From contig NZ_CP102283.1 in the NCBI RefSeq assembly GCF_025150565.1, forward strand, positions 372,001-436,000: a stretch of DNA of 64,000 nucleotides, read 5' to 3'. The position numbers and the translations under genes were made by a program. Below the pieces are notes generated by a model. It ran no database searches. It saw nothing but the letters and a program-made list of their open reading frames with translations, and was not told where the DNA came from. The stretch is from Granulicatella adiacens ATCC 49175. Lineage in GTDB: Bacteria; Bacillota; Bacilli; Lactobacillales; Aerococcaceae. Below, one piece after another: positions 9,307-17,667 of the stretch (position 1 is the first letter of the stretch; every line of letters starts with the position of its first letter).

Positions 9307-10086
9307 ATGAAACCAATCAAGAAACAATTGATGATGGTGACAGCATCAATTGCACTATTTGGCTATGCAGGTTTTACAGCAAATTCAGCAAGTGCAAATG
9401 AAGTAGAATGGACAGCACGTACTGTTGAACAAGTAAAACAAGATGTGAAAAAAGATGACAAAGGGGTACAAGAGTACACAATTAAATGGGGAGATACTTT
9501 ATCAGTAATCTCTGAAGCAACAGGCGCTTCACTAGATTCACTTGTTCAAGTAAACGAGATTCAAAATGCGAACCTTATTTACCCAGGAACAGTATTACGC
9601 TTCTCAGCAGACCAAAAAGAAGTGACTGTCAATAATGGCTCTCAAGAACATTCTTACCGTGTTCAAGATAACAAAGAAGTTAAAGAAGTAGAGAAGTCAG
9701 AAGCAACAACTTCAGCAAGCAATGAGACTGCACAAGCAACTCAAGCAACTGAAACAACACAAGCTGCTCAAACGACTCAAGCTGCTTCATCAAGCCAAAA
9801 GGGCTACTACTTAACAGTAGAAGCTACTGCTTATTCATATAATGAAGCTGGTTTATCAAGCTACACTGCTGATGGAACAAACCTTGTGAATGAACCAAAT
9901 GTGATTGCGGTTGACCCAAGTGTCATTCCATTAGGATCATATGTTGAAATTCCAGGTTACGGTATTTTCCGTGCTGCAGATACAGGTGGCGCGATTTACG
10001 GAAACAGAATTGACGTTCACTTAGTGAATTTAAATGATGTTTATAACTTCGGACGTCGTACAATTACTATTCGAGTATTACAATAA
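9307..10086 (+). CDS. Secreted LysM and 3D-domain cell-wall protein
   Basis: A 259-aa secreted protein probably acting on or bound to peptidoglycan. A signal peptide spans residues 1-31 (cleavage near SASA-N). A LysM module covers about 56-99 (YTIKWGDTLSVIS through PGTVLRF). A Thr/Gln/Ala-rich linker follows at about 120-165. The C-terminal 3D domain of about 90 residues contains VEATAYS, IAVDPSVIPLGS, DTGGAI and the Asp in NRIDVH that give the family its name. The 3D fold is shared with MltA lytic transglycosylases and Bacillus YocH. ATG 9307 follows AAAGGAAAA. The in-frame ATG at 9220 would put a charged stretch before the signal peptide and is rejected. Confidence 0.85.
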   Translation: MKPIKKQLMMVTASIALFGYAGFTANSASANEVEWTARTVEQVKQDVKKDDKGVQEYTIKWGDTLSVISEATGASLDSLVQVNEIQNANLIYPGTVLRFSADQKEVTVNNGSQEHSYRVQDNKEVKEVEKSEATTSASNETAQATQATETTQAAQTTQAASSSQKGYYLTVEATAYSYNEAGLSSYTADGTNLVNEPNVIAVDPSVIPLGSYVEIPGYGIFRAADTGGAIYGNRIDVHLVNLNDVYNFGRRTITIRVLQ

Positions 10087-10114
10087 TCACTGAATAGAAC
10101 TTAACTTAACTTTT

Positions 10115-10147
10115 TGAGGAGTCGGGCTTACTAGACCCGGCTCTTTT
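10115..10147 (+). terminator. Intrinsic terminator after the LysM/3D gene
   Basis: GAGTCGGG pairs with CCCGGCTC across a nine-base loop and is followed by TTTTTT. Confidence 0.85.
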
Positions 10148-10265
10148 TTAGTTCAAAAGAAAGTTAAGAAAAGGTAAGACCTGACTAGAAAACTAGGAAA
10201 GAGTTTAGAACTATGGTATATTAATACCATCGATTAAAAAAGAAACCAATAGGAGAGGGAATTTT

Positions 10266-11213
10266 ATGAAGAAAAAATTCACAGGAATGTTAGTGCTTGC
10301 TTCAACTTTAGCATTAGCAGCTTGCTCAAATAATACGAATTCAGAAACAATTGCTACTACAAAATATGGTAATGTGACAAGAGAAGAATTTGTGAATGCA
10401 ATGAAAGATACCGTTGGGGAACAAACTTTACAACGTTTAGTCTTAACAAAAGTGTTAGAAGGATCAGTAGAAGATTCTAAAAAATTAAAAGAAGATGCTG
10501 AACAAGAAGTTGCTAAATTAGTAGCTCAATATGGTGGTGAAAACGGCATGTTAGCTGCTTTGAAACAAAGCGGAATCGCTTCAGTAGATGCATACCGTCA
10601 AACTATTTACTTAAACAAATTAATGACGGCTGCTGTTAAAAAGGCTGCAGCATTTACAGATGAAGATATTAAAAAATACTACGATGAGTGGGAACCCCAA
10701 ATCAAAGTACAACATATCTTGATTGCTGCTAAAGCAACCGCTTCTGATGAAGAAAAAGCAGCTGCAAAAGCAAAAGCAGAAGAATTAATTCAAAAATTAA
10801 AAGATGGCGCTGATTTCTCAGAATTAGCAAAAGAAAACTCTGCCGATACAGGTACAGCTTCTAAAGGTGGAGAAATCGGACCTTTCAAACGTTCAGATAT
10901 GGTGAAAGAGTTCTCTGAAGCATCTTACAACTTGAAAAATGTAGGAGATATCACAGAAACTCCAGTTGAAACTCAATTCGGTTACCACATTATTAAGATG
11001 TTAGACAAAGGTGAGAAGAAACCATTTGATGAAGTGAAATCTCAAATGGAAGATGAAATGTTACAAGCAAAATTAAAAGATTCAGCATACTTACACCAAA
11101 CAATGGTGGATTTATTGAAAGGTGCTGACGTGAAGATTTCTGATGAAAGCTTACAAAATGCATTGAAGAACTTCTTAGATGCAGCTGATTCAACAACAAC
11201 ATCTTCTAAATAA
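10266..11213 (+). CDS. prsA: Foldase lipoprotein PrsA (parvulin-type prolyl isomerase)
   Basis: It is a membrane-anchored extracytoplasmic chaperone that folds exported proteins. The lipoprotein signal ends in LALAAC, with Cys20 as the lipidated residue. The parvulin core spans about residues 148-240 (VQHILIAA, FSELAKENSADTGTASKGGEIGPF, TQFGYHIIKM) and is flanked by helical segments rich in Lys and Ala, as in Bacillus PrsA. Length is 315 aa, typical. An extended -10 (TGG then TATATT at 10217-10222) and a strong AGGAGAGGGA ribosome site precede ATG 10266. The gene stands alone between terminators. Lactococcal PrtM is the closest alternative name. Confidence 0.93.
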   Translation: MKKKFTGMLVLASTLALAACSNNTNSETIATTKYGNVTREEFVNAMKDTVGEQTLQRLVLTKVLEGSVEDSKKLKEDAEQEVAKLVAQYGGENGMLAALKQSGIASVDAYRQTIYLNKLMTAAVKKAAAFTDEDIKKYYDEWEPQIKVQHILIAAKATASDEEKAAAKAKAEELIQKLKDGADFSELAKENSADTGTASKGGEIGPFKRSDMVKEFSEASYNLKNVGDITETPVETQFGYHIIKMLDKGEKKPFDEVKSQMEDEMLQAKLKDSAYLHQTMVDLLKGADVKISDESLQNALKNFLDAADSTTTSSK

Positions 11214-11251
11214 TTCTTATACAGCATTTGCTGATAACGAAAACGAAATTT

Positions 11252-11292
11252 TCCTCGAGGGGCTATTTAAAATAGCTTCTCGAGGATTTTTT
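11252..11292 (+). terminator. Intrinsic terminator of prsA
   Basis: TCCTCGAG pairs with CTCGAGGA and an inner GGCTATTT/AAATAGC stem extends it. TTTTTT follows. Confidence 0.92.
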
Positions 11293-11356
11293 ATGAGCAG
11301 ATTTGTGTTTTTAGTGTCTTTTCTGTTAAAAAGTGTCTTTACTTCATAGATAACCG

Positions 11357-11384
11357 TTGACATATTAGAGAATAGCTGTATAAT
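11357..11384 (+). promoter_or_regulatory. Strong promoter of the T-box/metQ unit
   Basis: TTGACA at 11357 and TATAAT at 11379 are both perfect consensus hexamers with a 16-base spacer. TG just upstream of the -10 extends it. Confidence 0.9.
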
Positions 11385-11391
11385 TCAATCT

Positions 11392-11669
11392 ATAACGCGA
11401 TGAGATGGAAAGTAATCTTTGAGGCATTGGTAGAGAGCTTGGGGTTGGTGAAACCAAGTAGTGATAAGAAGATGAAAATGGCCATTGAGTGGACTTTTTG
11501 AGCTTGTGAAGTAAGGAAAGTACGGGGCGCCCGTTATAGCGACACGATTTCAAAGAAGAATCAATGGAATCGATTGAGGTTTATTCAGTGATGAATGAAC
11601 GAATAAAGGTGGTAACACGGTATTATTGAAATGATCGTCCTTTGTCCATTTTGGGCAGAGGATTTTTTT
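11392..11669 (+). promoter_or_regulatory. T-box leader, probably methionine-specific
   Basis: The leader senses uncharged tRNA and switches between terminator and antiterminator. Visible parts are the S-turn element AGTA near 11411 with GAA on the far side of stem I, the GAGAGC bulge region near 11433, the T-box sequence AGGTGGTAACACGG at 11607-11620, and a terminator TCCTTTGTCC/GGGCAGAGGA (11638-11662) followed by seven T. The T-box motif carries AACAC where GTACCGC is usual. The specifier is probably ATG just after GAAA near 11475, in line with the downstream methionine transporter lipoprotein. I read it by eye, and AAT (Asn) is the alternative register. Confidence 0.85.
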
Positions 11670-11752
11670 ATTGTGTTCGAAAAAATGAGGGGGAATGGGT
11701 AGACAATACAGGTTGATGAAAAATAATAAATACAATTATTGGAGGAAAAACA

Positions 11753-12601
11753 ATGAAAATCAAACACTTATTTTTAACGGCAATTGCGGCGATCACATTA
11801 GCTGCATGTGGCAGTCAAACATCAAAAGAAGAAGTAAAGGAAGCTACTACTGAAGCAGCTCAAACGGTTAAAGTTGCAGTTGTCGGAAGTGCAGCCCATG
11901 AATTATGGGATTATGTTGCTGAAAAGGCGAAGAAAGAAAACATTAATATCGAAGTTGTAGAAATGAACGACTATGTTTTACCAAATACAGCTTTAGAAGA
12001 AGGTTCAGTTCAAATGAACGCCTTCCAACACCGTGCATACTTAGCGCAATGGAACAAAGATAAAGGGAGCGATTTAAAAGAAATCGGAACAACTTTCATC
12101 ACACCTTTATACTATTTCTCAACAAAATATAAATCATTAAAAGATTTACCTGAGAAAGCTAAAGTTTTAGTTCCTAAAGAGGTAGCGATTCAAGGTCGTG
12201 CATTAGTAGCGCTACAAACTGAAGGATTAATTACATTGAAAGAGGGCGTTGGAACAAAGGCGTCACTAGCAGATATTACAAGCAACCCTCGTAATTTAGA
12301 AATCATCGAAGCAGAATCTGCTCAAGCTCCTCAAATGTTACAAGATGTGGATGCAGCTTCTATCAATGGTTCAATGGCTCAAGATGCTGGATTGAAGATT
12401 GAAGATAACATCTTTACAGATGCAAACCATTTAGATACGATTCCAAAAGATCGTTATAACATTATCGTTGTGAATGGAAAAGATGCAGACAACCCAGTTT
12501 ATAAAAAAATCGTTGAATTATACCAAACAGACGATGTTGCTAAAAAAATGGATGAAATCGGTCCTGGACAATATTTCCCAGTTTGGAAATCTGAAAAATA
12601 A
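11753..12601 (+). CDS. metQ: Methionine ABC transporter substrate-binding lipoprotein (NlpA/MetQ family)
   Basis: It binds methionine or a related amino acid outside the membrane and hands it to a MetNI permease. The lipobox is LAAC, with Cys20 lipidated. The mature part shows family sequence such as AHELWDYV, MNDYVLPNTALEEGSVQMNAFQH and the hinge segment around NGSMAQDAGL. Length of 282 aa is standard. It is preceded by a T-box leader and followed by a terminator and an unrelated purine permease, so no metN or metI is linked here. The ATPase and permease must come from elsewhere. The start ATG 11753 follows TGGAGG. Confidence 0.9.
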   Translation: MKIKHLFLTAIAAITLAACGSQTSKEEVKEATTEAAQTVKVAVVGSAAHELWDYVAEKAKKENINIEVVEMNDYVLPNTALEEGSVQMNAFQHRAYLAQWNKDKGSDLKEIGTTFITPLYYFSTKYKSLKDLPEKAKVLVPKEVAIQGRALVALQTEGLITLKEGVGTKASLADITSNPRNLEIIEAESAQAPQMLQDVDAASINGSMAQDAGLKIEDNIFTDANHLDTIPKDRYNIIVVNGKDADNPVYKKIVELYQTDDVAKKMDEIGPGQYFPVWKSEK

Positions 12602-12612
12602 TCAAGTATAGA

Positions 12613-12641
12613 AAGAAGTAGCTTTGGGCTGCTTCTTTTTT
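12613..12641 (+). terminator. Intrinsic terminator after metQ
   Basis: AAGAAGTAGC pairs with GCTGCTTCTT (one G-T pair), followed by T run. Confidence 0.85.
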
Positions 12642-12690
12642 GTTGTCTCTATAGTTTAAAAACTATAGAGAAAAATGGATGATGTAGTTT

Positions 12691-12798
12691 AATGTTCGAT
12701 AAATCATGAATTCTATTTACTTATAAAAGCTATAAAATAAATACGTTAAACAAAATAACGAACAATAAAATAAATGATGTTTAAAATAGTTCGATATT
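12691..12798 (+). promoter_or_regulatory. Three PurBox-like PurR sites upstream of the purine permease
   Basis: The Firmicutes PurBox is AWWWCCGAACWWT. AATAACGAACAAT at 12754-12766 matches 12 of 13 positions on the plus strand. On the minus strand, 12786-12798 (AATATCGAACTAT) matches 12 of 13 and 12691-12703 (TTTATCGAACATT) matches 11 of 13. The spacing is about 63 and 32 bases. Sites on both strands suggest PurR control of the permease. A -10-like TATACT lies near 12825. Confidence 0.7.
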
Positions 12799-12872
12799 TA
12801 TATTGTTTTTCTATTAAGTTTTCTGTATACTAAATTCATCACTCATTCTTTTATAAAGGGGTTCGAAATATA

Positions 12873-14336
12873 ATGGAAAAGTTTTTTAAACTGAAAGAGA
12901 ACGGCACGACGGTGACTACTGAATTCTTGGCAGGGTTAACGACATTTTTCGCGATGTCTTACATTATTTTTGTCAATCCGAACATTCTAAGTAAAACAGG
13001 AATGCCATTCCAAGCGGTCTTCTTATCAACGATTATCGCAACAGTTGTCAGCACATTAGTGATGGGTCTTTTCGCAAACGTTCCTTACGCATTAGCACCA
13101 GGGATGGGGTTGAATGCGTTCTTTACATTTACAGTTGTGTTCGGCCTTGGATTCACTTGGCAAGAAGCATTAGCAATGGTATTTATTTGTGGTTTATTCA
13201 ACATTTTCATTACGGTAACTAAAGTTCGTAAGATGATTATTAAAGCCATTCCGGTCAGTATGCAACATGCCATCGGGGGCGGGATTGGGATTTTCATCGC
13301 TTATATCGGTTTAAAAAACGCCAACCTATTAGAATTCCTTTCTGATTCAAAAACGATTACTCAAGTAAATGGTGCTGCGTATAATGTCGCAACAGAAGCA
13401 TACAAAGGCGGCGTGTTCAGCGTGAATTCAAACGGTGGAATCGTTCCATCTCTTGTAAACTTCACGTCTCCAGGCGCCCTCCTTGCAGTTATCGGTTTAA
13501 TTATCACCGTATTCTTATTATTGAAAAAAGTTCGTGGGGCCATTCTTATCGGGATTGTGTTAACGACACTTTTAGCCATCCCAATGGGCGTTGTGGATTT
13601 ATCAAAAGTCAGCTTTGAAAGTAACTCACTAGGAGCTGCGTTCAACGATTTAGGCACAACCTTTATGGCCGCTTTTGGTTCAGAAGGAATCGTGAAACTC
13701 TTCTCTGATCCAGCGCGCTTGCCATTAGTATTAATGACGATTTTCGCATTCAGCTTATCGGATACATTTGACACGCTTGGAACGTTCATCGGGACAGGTC
13801 GTAAAACGGGTATCTTCTCTGAAGAAGACGAACGTCAACTTGAAAACGGATCTGGATTCTCTTCTAAGATGGATAAGGCTTTATTCGCAGATGCGATTGG
13901 GACTTCTATCGGGGCTGTCTTTGGTACTTCTAACACTACAACTTATGTTGAAAGTGCAGCCGGAATCGGTGCAGGTGGACGTACTGGTTTAACAGCAGTC
14001 GTTACAGCAGGTCTATTCCTATTATCAACCTTATTAGCACCATTCGTGGGCATCGTTCCTGCAGAAGCGACAGCACCAGCGTTAATTATCGTTGGGGTGA
14101 TGATGCTTTCTTCATTTGCTGATGTGAAATGGGACGAATTGGACGAAGCGATTCCAGCATTCTTTGCAGGTATCTTTATGGCACTTTGCTACAGTATCTC
14201 CTACGGTATCGCAGCAGGATTCATCTTCTACTGCTTAGTGAAAGTCATTACTGGTAAATCAAAAGACATTCACCCAATTTTATGGGTCGCTACAGGATTA
14301 TTCATCCTTAACTTCATTATTTTAGCTCTTCTATAA
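12873..14336 (+). CDS. pbuG: NCS2-family purine permease (guanine/hypoxanthine type)
   Basis: A 487-aa integral membrane protein importing purine bases. It matches the AzgA/PbuG branch: the N-terminal LAGLTTFFAMSYIIFVNP, ALAPGMGLNAFFTF, the DTFDTLGTFIGTGRKTG segment (about residues 304-320) and GTSNTTTYVESAAGIGAGGRTGL (about 352-374). Twelve or more hydrophobic segments are spread along its length. ATG 12873 follows AAGGGG. Three PurBox-like motifs upstream suggest PurR control. The exact substrate (guanine, hypoxanthine or adenine) cannot be told from sequence. Confidence 0.9.
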   Translation: MEKFFKLKENGTTVTTEFLAGLTTFFAMSYIIFVNPNILSKTGMPFQAVFLSTIIATVVSTLVMGLFANVPYALAPGMGLNAFFTFTVVFGLGFTWQEALAMVFICGLFNIFITVTKVRKMIIKAIPVSMQHAIGGGIGIFIAYIGLKNANLLEFLSDSKTITQVNGAAYNVATEAYKGGVFSVNSNGGIVPSLVNFTSPGALLAVIGLIITVFLLLKKVRGAILIGIVLTTLLAIPMGVVDLSKVSFESNSLGAAFNDLGTTFMAAFGSEGIVKLFSDPARLPLVLMTIFAFSLSDTFDTLGTFIGTGRKTGIFSEEDERQLENGSGFSSKMDKALFADAIGTSIGAVFGTSNTTTYVESAAGIGAGGRTGLTAVVTAGLFLLSTLLAPFVGIVPAEATAPALIIVGVMMLSSFADVKWDELDEAIPAFFAGIFMALCYSISYGIAAGFIFYCLVKVITGKSKDIHPILWVATGLFILNFIILALL

Positions 14337-14390
14337 GAATCAAAATCAGCTGAAAGTGAACAAACCTTTTTAAACTTTAGCCATAATCAG

Positions 14391-14420
14391 GCACCTAGGC
14401 ATTTTTGCTTAGGTGCTTTT
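14391..14420 (+). terminator. Intrinsic terminator after the purine permease
   Basis: GCACCTA pairs with TAGGTGC (inner GC/GC as well), followed by TTTT. Confidence 0.75.
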
Positions 14421-14466
14421 CCTTTTATTTCATGATAGGATAGAGAAGACAGAAAGGGAGTTGACT

Positions 14467-16668
14467 ATGACAGAACAAACAACTGAAATCACTGCTTACG
14501 AGCGTTCCGTAGCGCTTGTGAAGGCAGAACTCACTCAATATAAACCAAAACAAATCGATACGGTATTAGGCCTCTTGCAAGATGGCAATACGGTACCGTT
14601 TATTGCGCGTTATCGTAAAGACCAAACTGGTTCTTTAGATGAGGTGCAAATTCGTGAAATCGAAGAACGCCAACGTTATTTGGAAAACTTCGAAAAACGA
14701 AAAGAAGAAATTAGCCGTCTGATTGACGAACAAGGCAAACTCACGCCTGAAATTACGGCTGCATTAAGCAAGGCGACAACTTTAACGGCATTAGAAGATA
14801 TTTATCGTCCGTACAAACAAAAACGCCGTACGAAGGCAACGATTGCAAAAGAAGCCGGACTAGAGCCGTTCGCATTATGGTTACTCATGACGACAAAGGA
14901 TTCTGTAGAAGAAAAAGCAGCGACGTTTATCAATGAAGAAAAAGGAATTCTAACGGTCGAAGATGCGATTAACGGTGCCGTAGAAATTATCGCTGAATGG
15001 ATTTCCGATGAAGCAAAATACCGTAAACAATTACGTCAATTTACGCAAAAGAACGGTGTCGTGAAATCTGTCGTGAAGAAGGAAGAGCTCGACGAGAAAA
15101 AAGTCTACGAAATGTACTATGACTACGAAGAACCAGTGAAATCCATCGTTCCTCACCGCGTGCTTGCTTTAAACCGTGCAGAAAAAGAAGATGTAGTTCG
15201 CGTGACGATTGAAGTCGACGTGACAAATCCTCTTACAAAGATTAAAGAAGAGAAAATCAAAAATCCATCTTCACCATCTGCACCGATTGTCGAAGGCGCG
15301 ATTGAAGAAAGCTACAAACGATTCATCGGACCAGCCATCGAACGCGAAATCCGTAATGAACTCAGTGAAAAGGCACAAACTCAAGCGATTGCCATCTTCG
15401 GTGAGAACTTAAAGAACTTATTATTACAAGCGCCAATGAAAGGTCAAGTCATCTTAGGACTCGACCCAGCATACCGTACAGGATGTAAATTAGCGGTTAT
15501 CGATGAAACAGGAAAAGTGCTTGGCAAGTCTGTGATTTATCCTCACGTAGGAGCTTCAGAAGCAAAACGCGCTCAAGCAGGCGGACAATTCCGTCGCATC
15601 GTGGAACAATACGGAGTAACACTTGTGGCGATTGGGAACGGAACGGCTAGCCGTGAATCTGAACAATTTGTGGCGGAACAATTACGACAAATCCCACGCA
15701 AAGTTGTGTATACCATCGTCAGCGAAGCAGGAGCGTCAGTTTATTCTGCCAGCGATATCGCCCGTCAAGAATTCCCTGATTACCAAGTCGAAGAGCGTTC
15801 AGCAGTCAGCATCGCTCGTCGTTTGCAAGATCCATTAGCAGAACTCGTTAAAATAGATCCAAAAGCTGTTGGTGTTGGACAATATCAACACGATGTTCCA
15901 GAAAAACAATTAGATGAGCAGTTAGACTTTGTCGTTGAAACAGCCGTGAATAAGGTTGGGGTAAATGTGAATACGGCTAGTGCCGCTCTCTTAGAGCACA
16001 TTGCCGGATTAACGAAAACAACCGCAGCAAACGTGGTCACTTTCCGTGACGAAAACGGCAAGTTCACAAACCGTACGCAATTGAAGAAAGTACCTCGCTT
16101 AGGGCCAAAAGCTTACGAGCAAGCGGTTGGGTTCTTGCGAATCATCGATGGAACAAACCCATTTGATGGTACCGATATTCACCCAGAGTCTTATGATGTG
16201 GCTATAGCCATTTTGAAAAAAGCCAATGCTGAAAAATTAGCACTTGGTTCACCAGAGTTGGAAGAAGCACTTAAAGGACTGAATACTAAAGAATTAAAAG
16301 AAGAATTTGGCATCGGACAAGAAACACTGGAATTAGTGATGGATGGATTATTGAAACCAGGACGTGACCCACGTGAGGAAGTCGCAGGCCCAATCTTACG
16401 AAGCGATGTCTTGAAGATGGAAGACTTACAAGTAGGAATGGAACTCGAAGGAACCGTTCGTAACGTAGTGGACTTCGGCGCATTCGTCGATATTGGTGTG
16501 AAACAAGACGGTCTTGTGCATATTTCGAAATTGAAAAAAGGCTTCGTGAAACATCCAAGTGATGTCGTTGCGGTTGGCGATATCGTAACAGTGTGGGTGA
16601 CGGAGCTAGACCTTAAGAAAGGTCGTGTCGGCCTCTCTATGATTGGACCGGAAAATAAAAATAGTTAG
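14467..16668 (+). CDS. tex: Tex-family RNA-binding transcription accessory protein
   Basis: A 733-aa cytoplasmic nucleic-acid-binding protein related to Tex/Spt6 that affects transcription. Domains in order: helical N-terminal region, YqgF/RNase H-like core with ILGLDPAYRTGCK (about residues 332-344), a double helix-hairpin-helix (VNVNTASAALLEHIAGL, about 500-516, then VPRLGPKAYEQA), and a C-terminal S1 domain (GMELEGTVRNVVDFGAFVDIG, about 658-678). ATG 14467 follows AAAGGGAG. An in-frame ATG at 14413 lies in the preceding terminator and is rejected. There is no simple terminator after the gene; repeat copy C begins two bases after the stop codon and probably serves as one. Confidence 0.93.
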   Translation: MTEQTTEITAYERSVALVKAELTQYKPKQIDTVLGLLQDGNTVPFIARYRKDQTGSLDEVQIREIEERQRYLENFEKRKEEISRLIDEQGKLTPEITAALSKATTLTALEDIYRPYKQKRRTKATIAKEAGLEPFALWLLMTTKDSVEEKAATFINEEKGILTVEDAINGAVEIIAEWISDEAKYRKQLRQFTQKNGVVKSVVKKEELDEKKVYEMYYDYEEPVKSIVPHRVLALNRAEKEDVVRVTIEVDVTNPLTKIKEEKIKNPSSPSAPIVEGAIEESYKRFIGPAIEREIRNELSEKAQTQAIAIFGENLKNLLLQAPMKGQVILGLDPAYRTGCKLAVIDETGKVLGKSVIYPHVGASEAKRAQAGGQFRRIVEQYGVTLVAIGNGTASRESEQFVAEQLRQIPRKVVYTIVSEAGASVYSASDIARQEFPDYQVEERSAVSIARRLQDPLAELVKIDPKAVGVGQYQHDVPEKQLDEQLDFVVETAVNKVGVNVNTASAALLEHIAGLTKTTAANVVTFRDENGKFTNRTQLKKVPRLGPKAYEQAVGFLRIIDGTNPFDGTDIHPESYDVAIAILKKANAEKLALGSPELEEALKGLNTKELKEEFGIGQETLELVMDGLLKPGRDPREEVAGPILRSDVLKMEDLQVGMELEGTVRNVVDFGAFVDIGVKQDGLVHISKLKKGFVKHPSDVVAVGDIVTVWVTELDLKKGRVGLSMIGPENKNS

Positions 16669-16670
16669 AC

Positions 16671-16864
16671 GCTATTACTTTGTTCTGACGGAAGTCTTCA
16701 TAGTAGCGACAATAGCTGTATCGGTGTGAGCCTTACGTCTCATCACCTATCGAGCCTCAAAGGGACTCTAGGAAATAAATTTCCAGAGTCCCTTATTCGC
16801 ATAGATTACCCTCGCTATTGTTGCTACTATAGATTCCGAGCAGAACTTCGTAATAGCTTTTTTT
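16671..16864 (-). repeat. Structured intergenic repeat, copy C (reverse orientation)
   Basis: Locus-specific arms GCTATTAC/GTAATAGC (16671-16678 with 16850-16857), GTTCTG/CAGAAC and CGGAA/TTCCG close the fold. The conserved P1 follows with TAGTAGCGACAATAGC on the left. P2 is GGGACTCT (16762) with AGAGTCCC (16785), inner GGAAA/TTTCC and a single bulged A (16770), which on the reverse strand is the 3'-side bulge. The right arm runs into seven T, so the whole element looks like the terminator of tex. Confidence 0.9.
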
Positions 16865-16904
16865 GTTTTCGTCATAGAGATGCCTTAGTGGAAAGGAAGC
16901 GTGT

Positions 16905-16958
16905 ATGGCAATTCCTAGTAAGAGCTCCATAAAAGATTTTCTGTACAACCATAAATAA
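16905..16958 (+). CDS. Possible 17-codon micro-ORF between two repeat copies
   Basis: ATG 16905 has AAAGGAAG upstream at good spacing and encodes MAIPSKSSIKDFLYNHK before TAA. It lies in the 206-base stretch between copies C and B, which face each other. It may be the remaining start of a truncated gene, a real small peptide, or chance. The rest of the stretch up to 17070 shows nothing else. Confidence 0.2.
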   Translation: MAIPSKSSIKDFLYNHK

Positions 16959-17070
16959 GAGTTAGTACTAGCACAGTTTTAGCTAGATGGAAAGATAGAA
17001 TTCTCTTTTAGTTACTTGCACAGAAAAACTACTAAAAAGTAGAATACAAAAAATAATTTGCTGTATAAAG

Positions 17071-17253
17071 ATGATTCCGCAAAGACTAACGGATTCTATA
17101 ATCAGAGTAACGTGATACGCATTAAAACGAATTACAGGGCGTAGAAATTTATTTCGTACGCCCAGTTTGAGGCTTTAAAGGTGAGAGACCTAGGGGCTCG
17201 AACCGGTGCAACGTTACAGTGATGAAGACATCCGTTAGGAAAGGCGGAATCAT
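17071..17253 (+). repeat. Structured intergenic repeat, copy B
   Basis: Outer arms ATGATTCCGC (17071) and GCGGAATCAT (17244) pair perfectly over 10 bp, then CTAACGGAT/ATCCGTTAG and GTAACGT/ACGTTAC. P2 is GGGCGTA (17137) with TACGCCC (17157), inner GAAA/TTTC, loop TTTA and a bulged G (17156). P3 is GGTGAGAGACC followed by GGCTCGAACC. It lies upstream of ylaN, opposite in orientation to copy C. Confidence 0.9.
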
Positions 17254-17382
17254 TTTTGTTATAAAGAACACGCACCAAAGCGAACTCTAAATTTTCAGTA
17301 AATTCCACTTGCATTAGTGGTATTTTTTTATGGATGCAAGTATACTAGAATAGTATATGCATAACGGAAAGGGGAATGTGAG

Positions 17383-17655
17383 ATGACTCAAAATCCTGCT
17401 TTAGTTCAGTTGACAGAAAATGCAAAACAAATCTATCAACTGATTTCAAAACAAAAAACACATCTTTGCTTGGCGAAATGCCCTGCTTTCGAAGAGATTA
17501 TCGACACACAATTATTTGGTTTATCAAAACAAGTAGAATTTGCTGTAGCGATGGATTTAATCCATGCAAATGAAGGACATAAAATTATGGCGGATTTGGA
17601 GTATGCTTTAAATGATATGTATACCCAAATCTATGAAGAAACGTACCAAAAGTAG
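17383..17655 (+). CDS. ylaN: YlaN-family protein (DUF1507)
   Basis: A 90-aa all-helical cytoplasmic protein. The sequence LVQLTENAKQIYQLI, CLAKCPAFEEIIDTQLFGLSKQVEFAV and the acidic C terminus are typical of YlaN. In Bacillus and Staphylococcus YlaN binds iron and antagonises Fur, and the gene lies directly before ftsW, as here (12 bases apart). ATG 17383 follows AAAGGGG. An inverted pair ATACT/AGTAT near 17340-17358 lies just upstream in the promoter region, with no factor I can name. Confidence 0.88.
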   Translation: MTQNPALVQLTENAKQIYQLISKQKTHLCLAKCPAFEEIIDTQLFGLSKQVEFAVAMDLIHANEGHKIMADLEYALNDMYTQIYEETYQK

Positions 17656-17667
17656 AGGAGGTCTCTC

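Noticed and set aside
13361-13789. Minus-strand ORF of 142 aa inside the purine permease
   Set aside because: Antisense shadow; composition mirrors the hydrophobic coding strand.
17132-17314. Minus-strand ORF of 60 aa
   Set aside because: It lies inside repeat copy B and has no ribosome site; the open frame follows from the repeat sequence.
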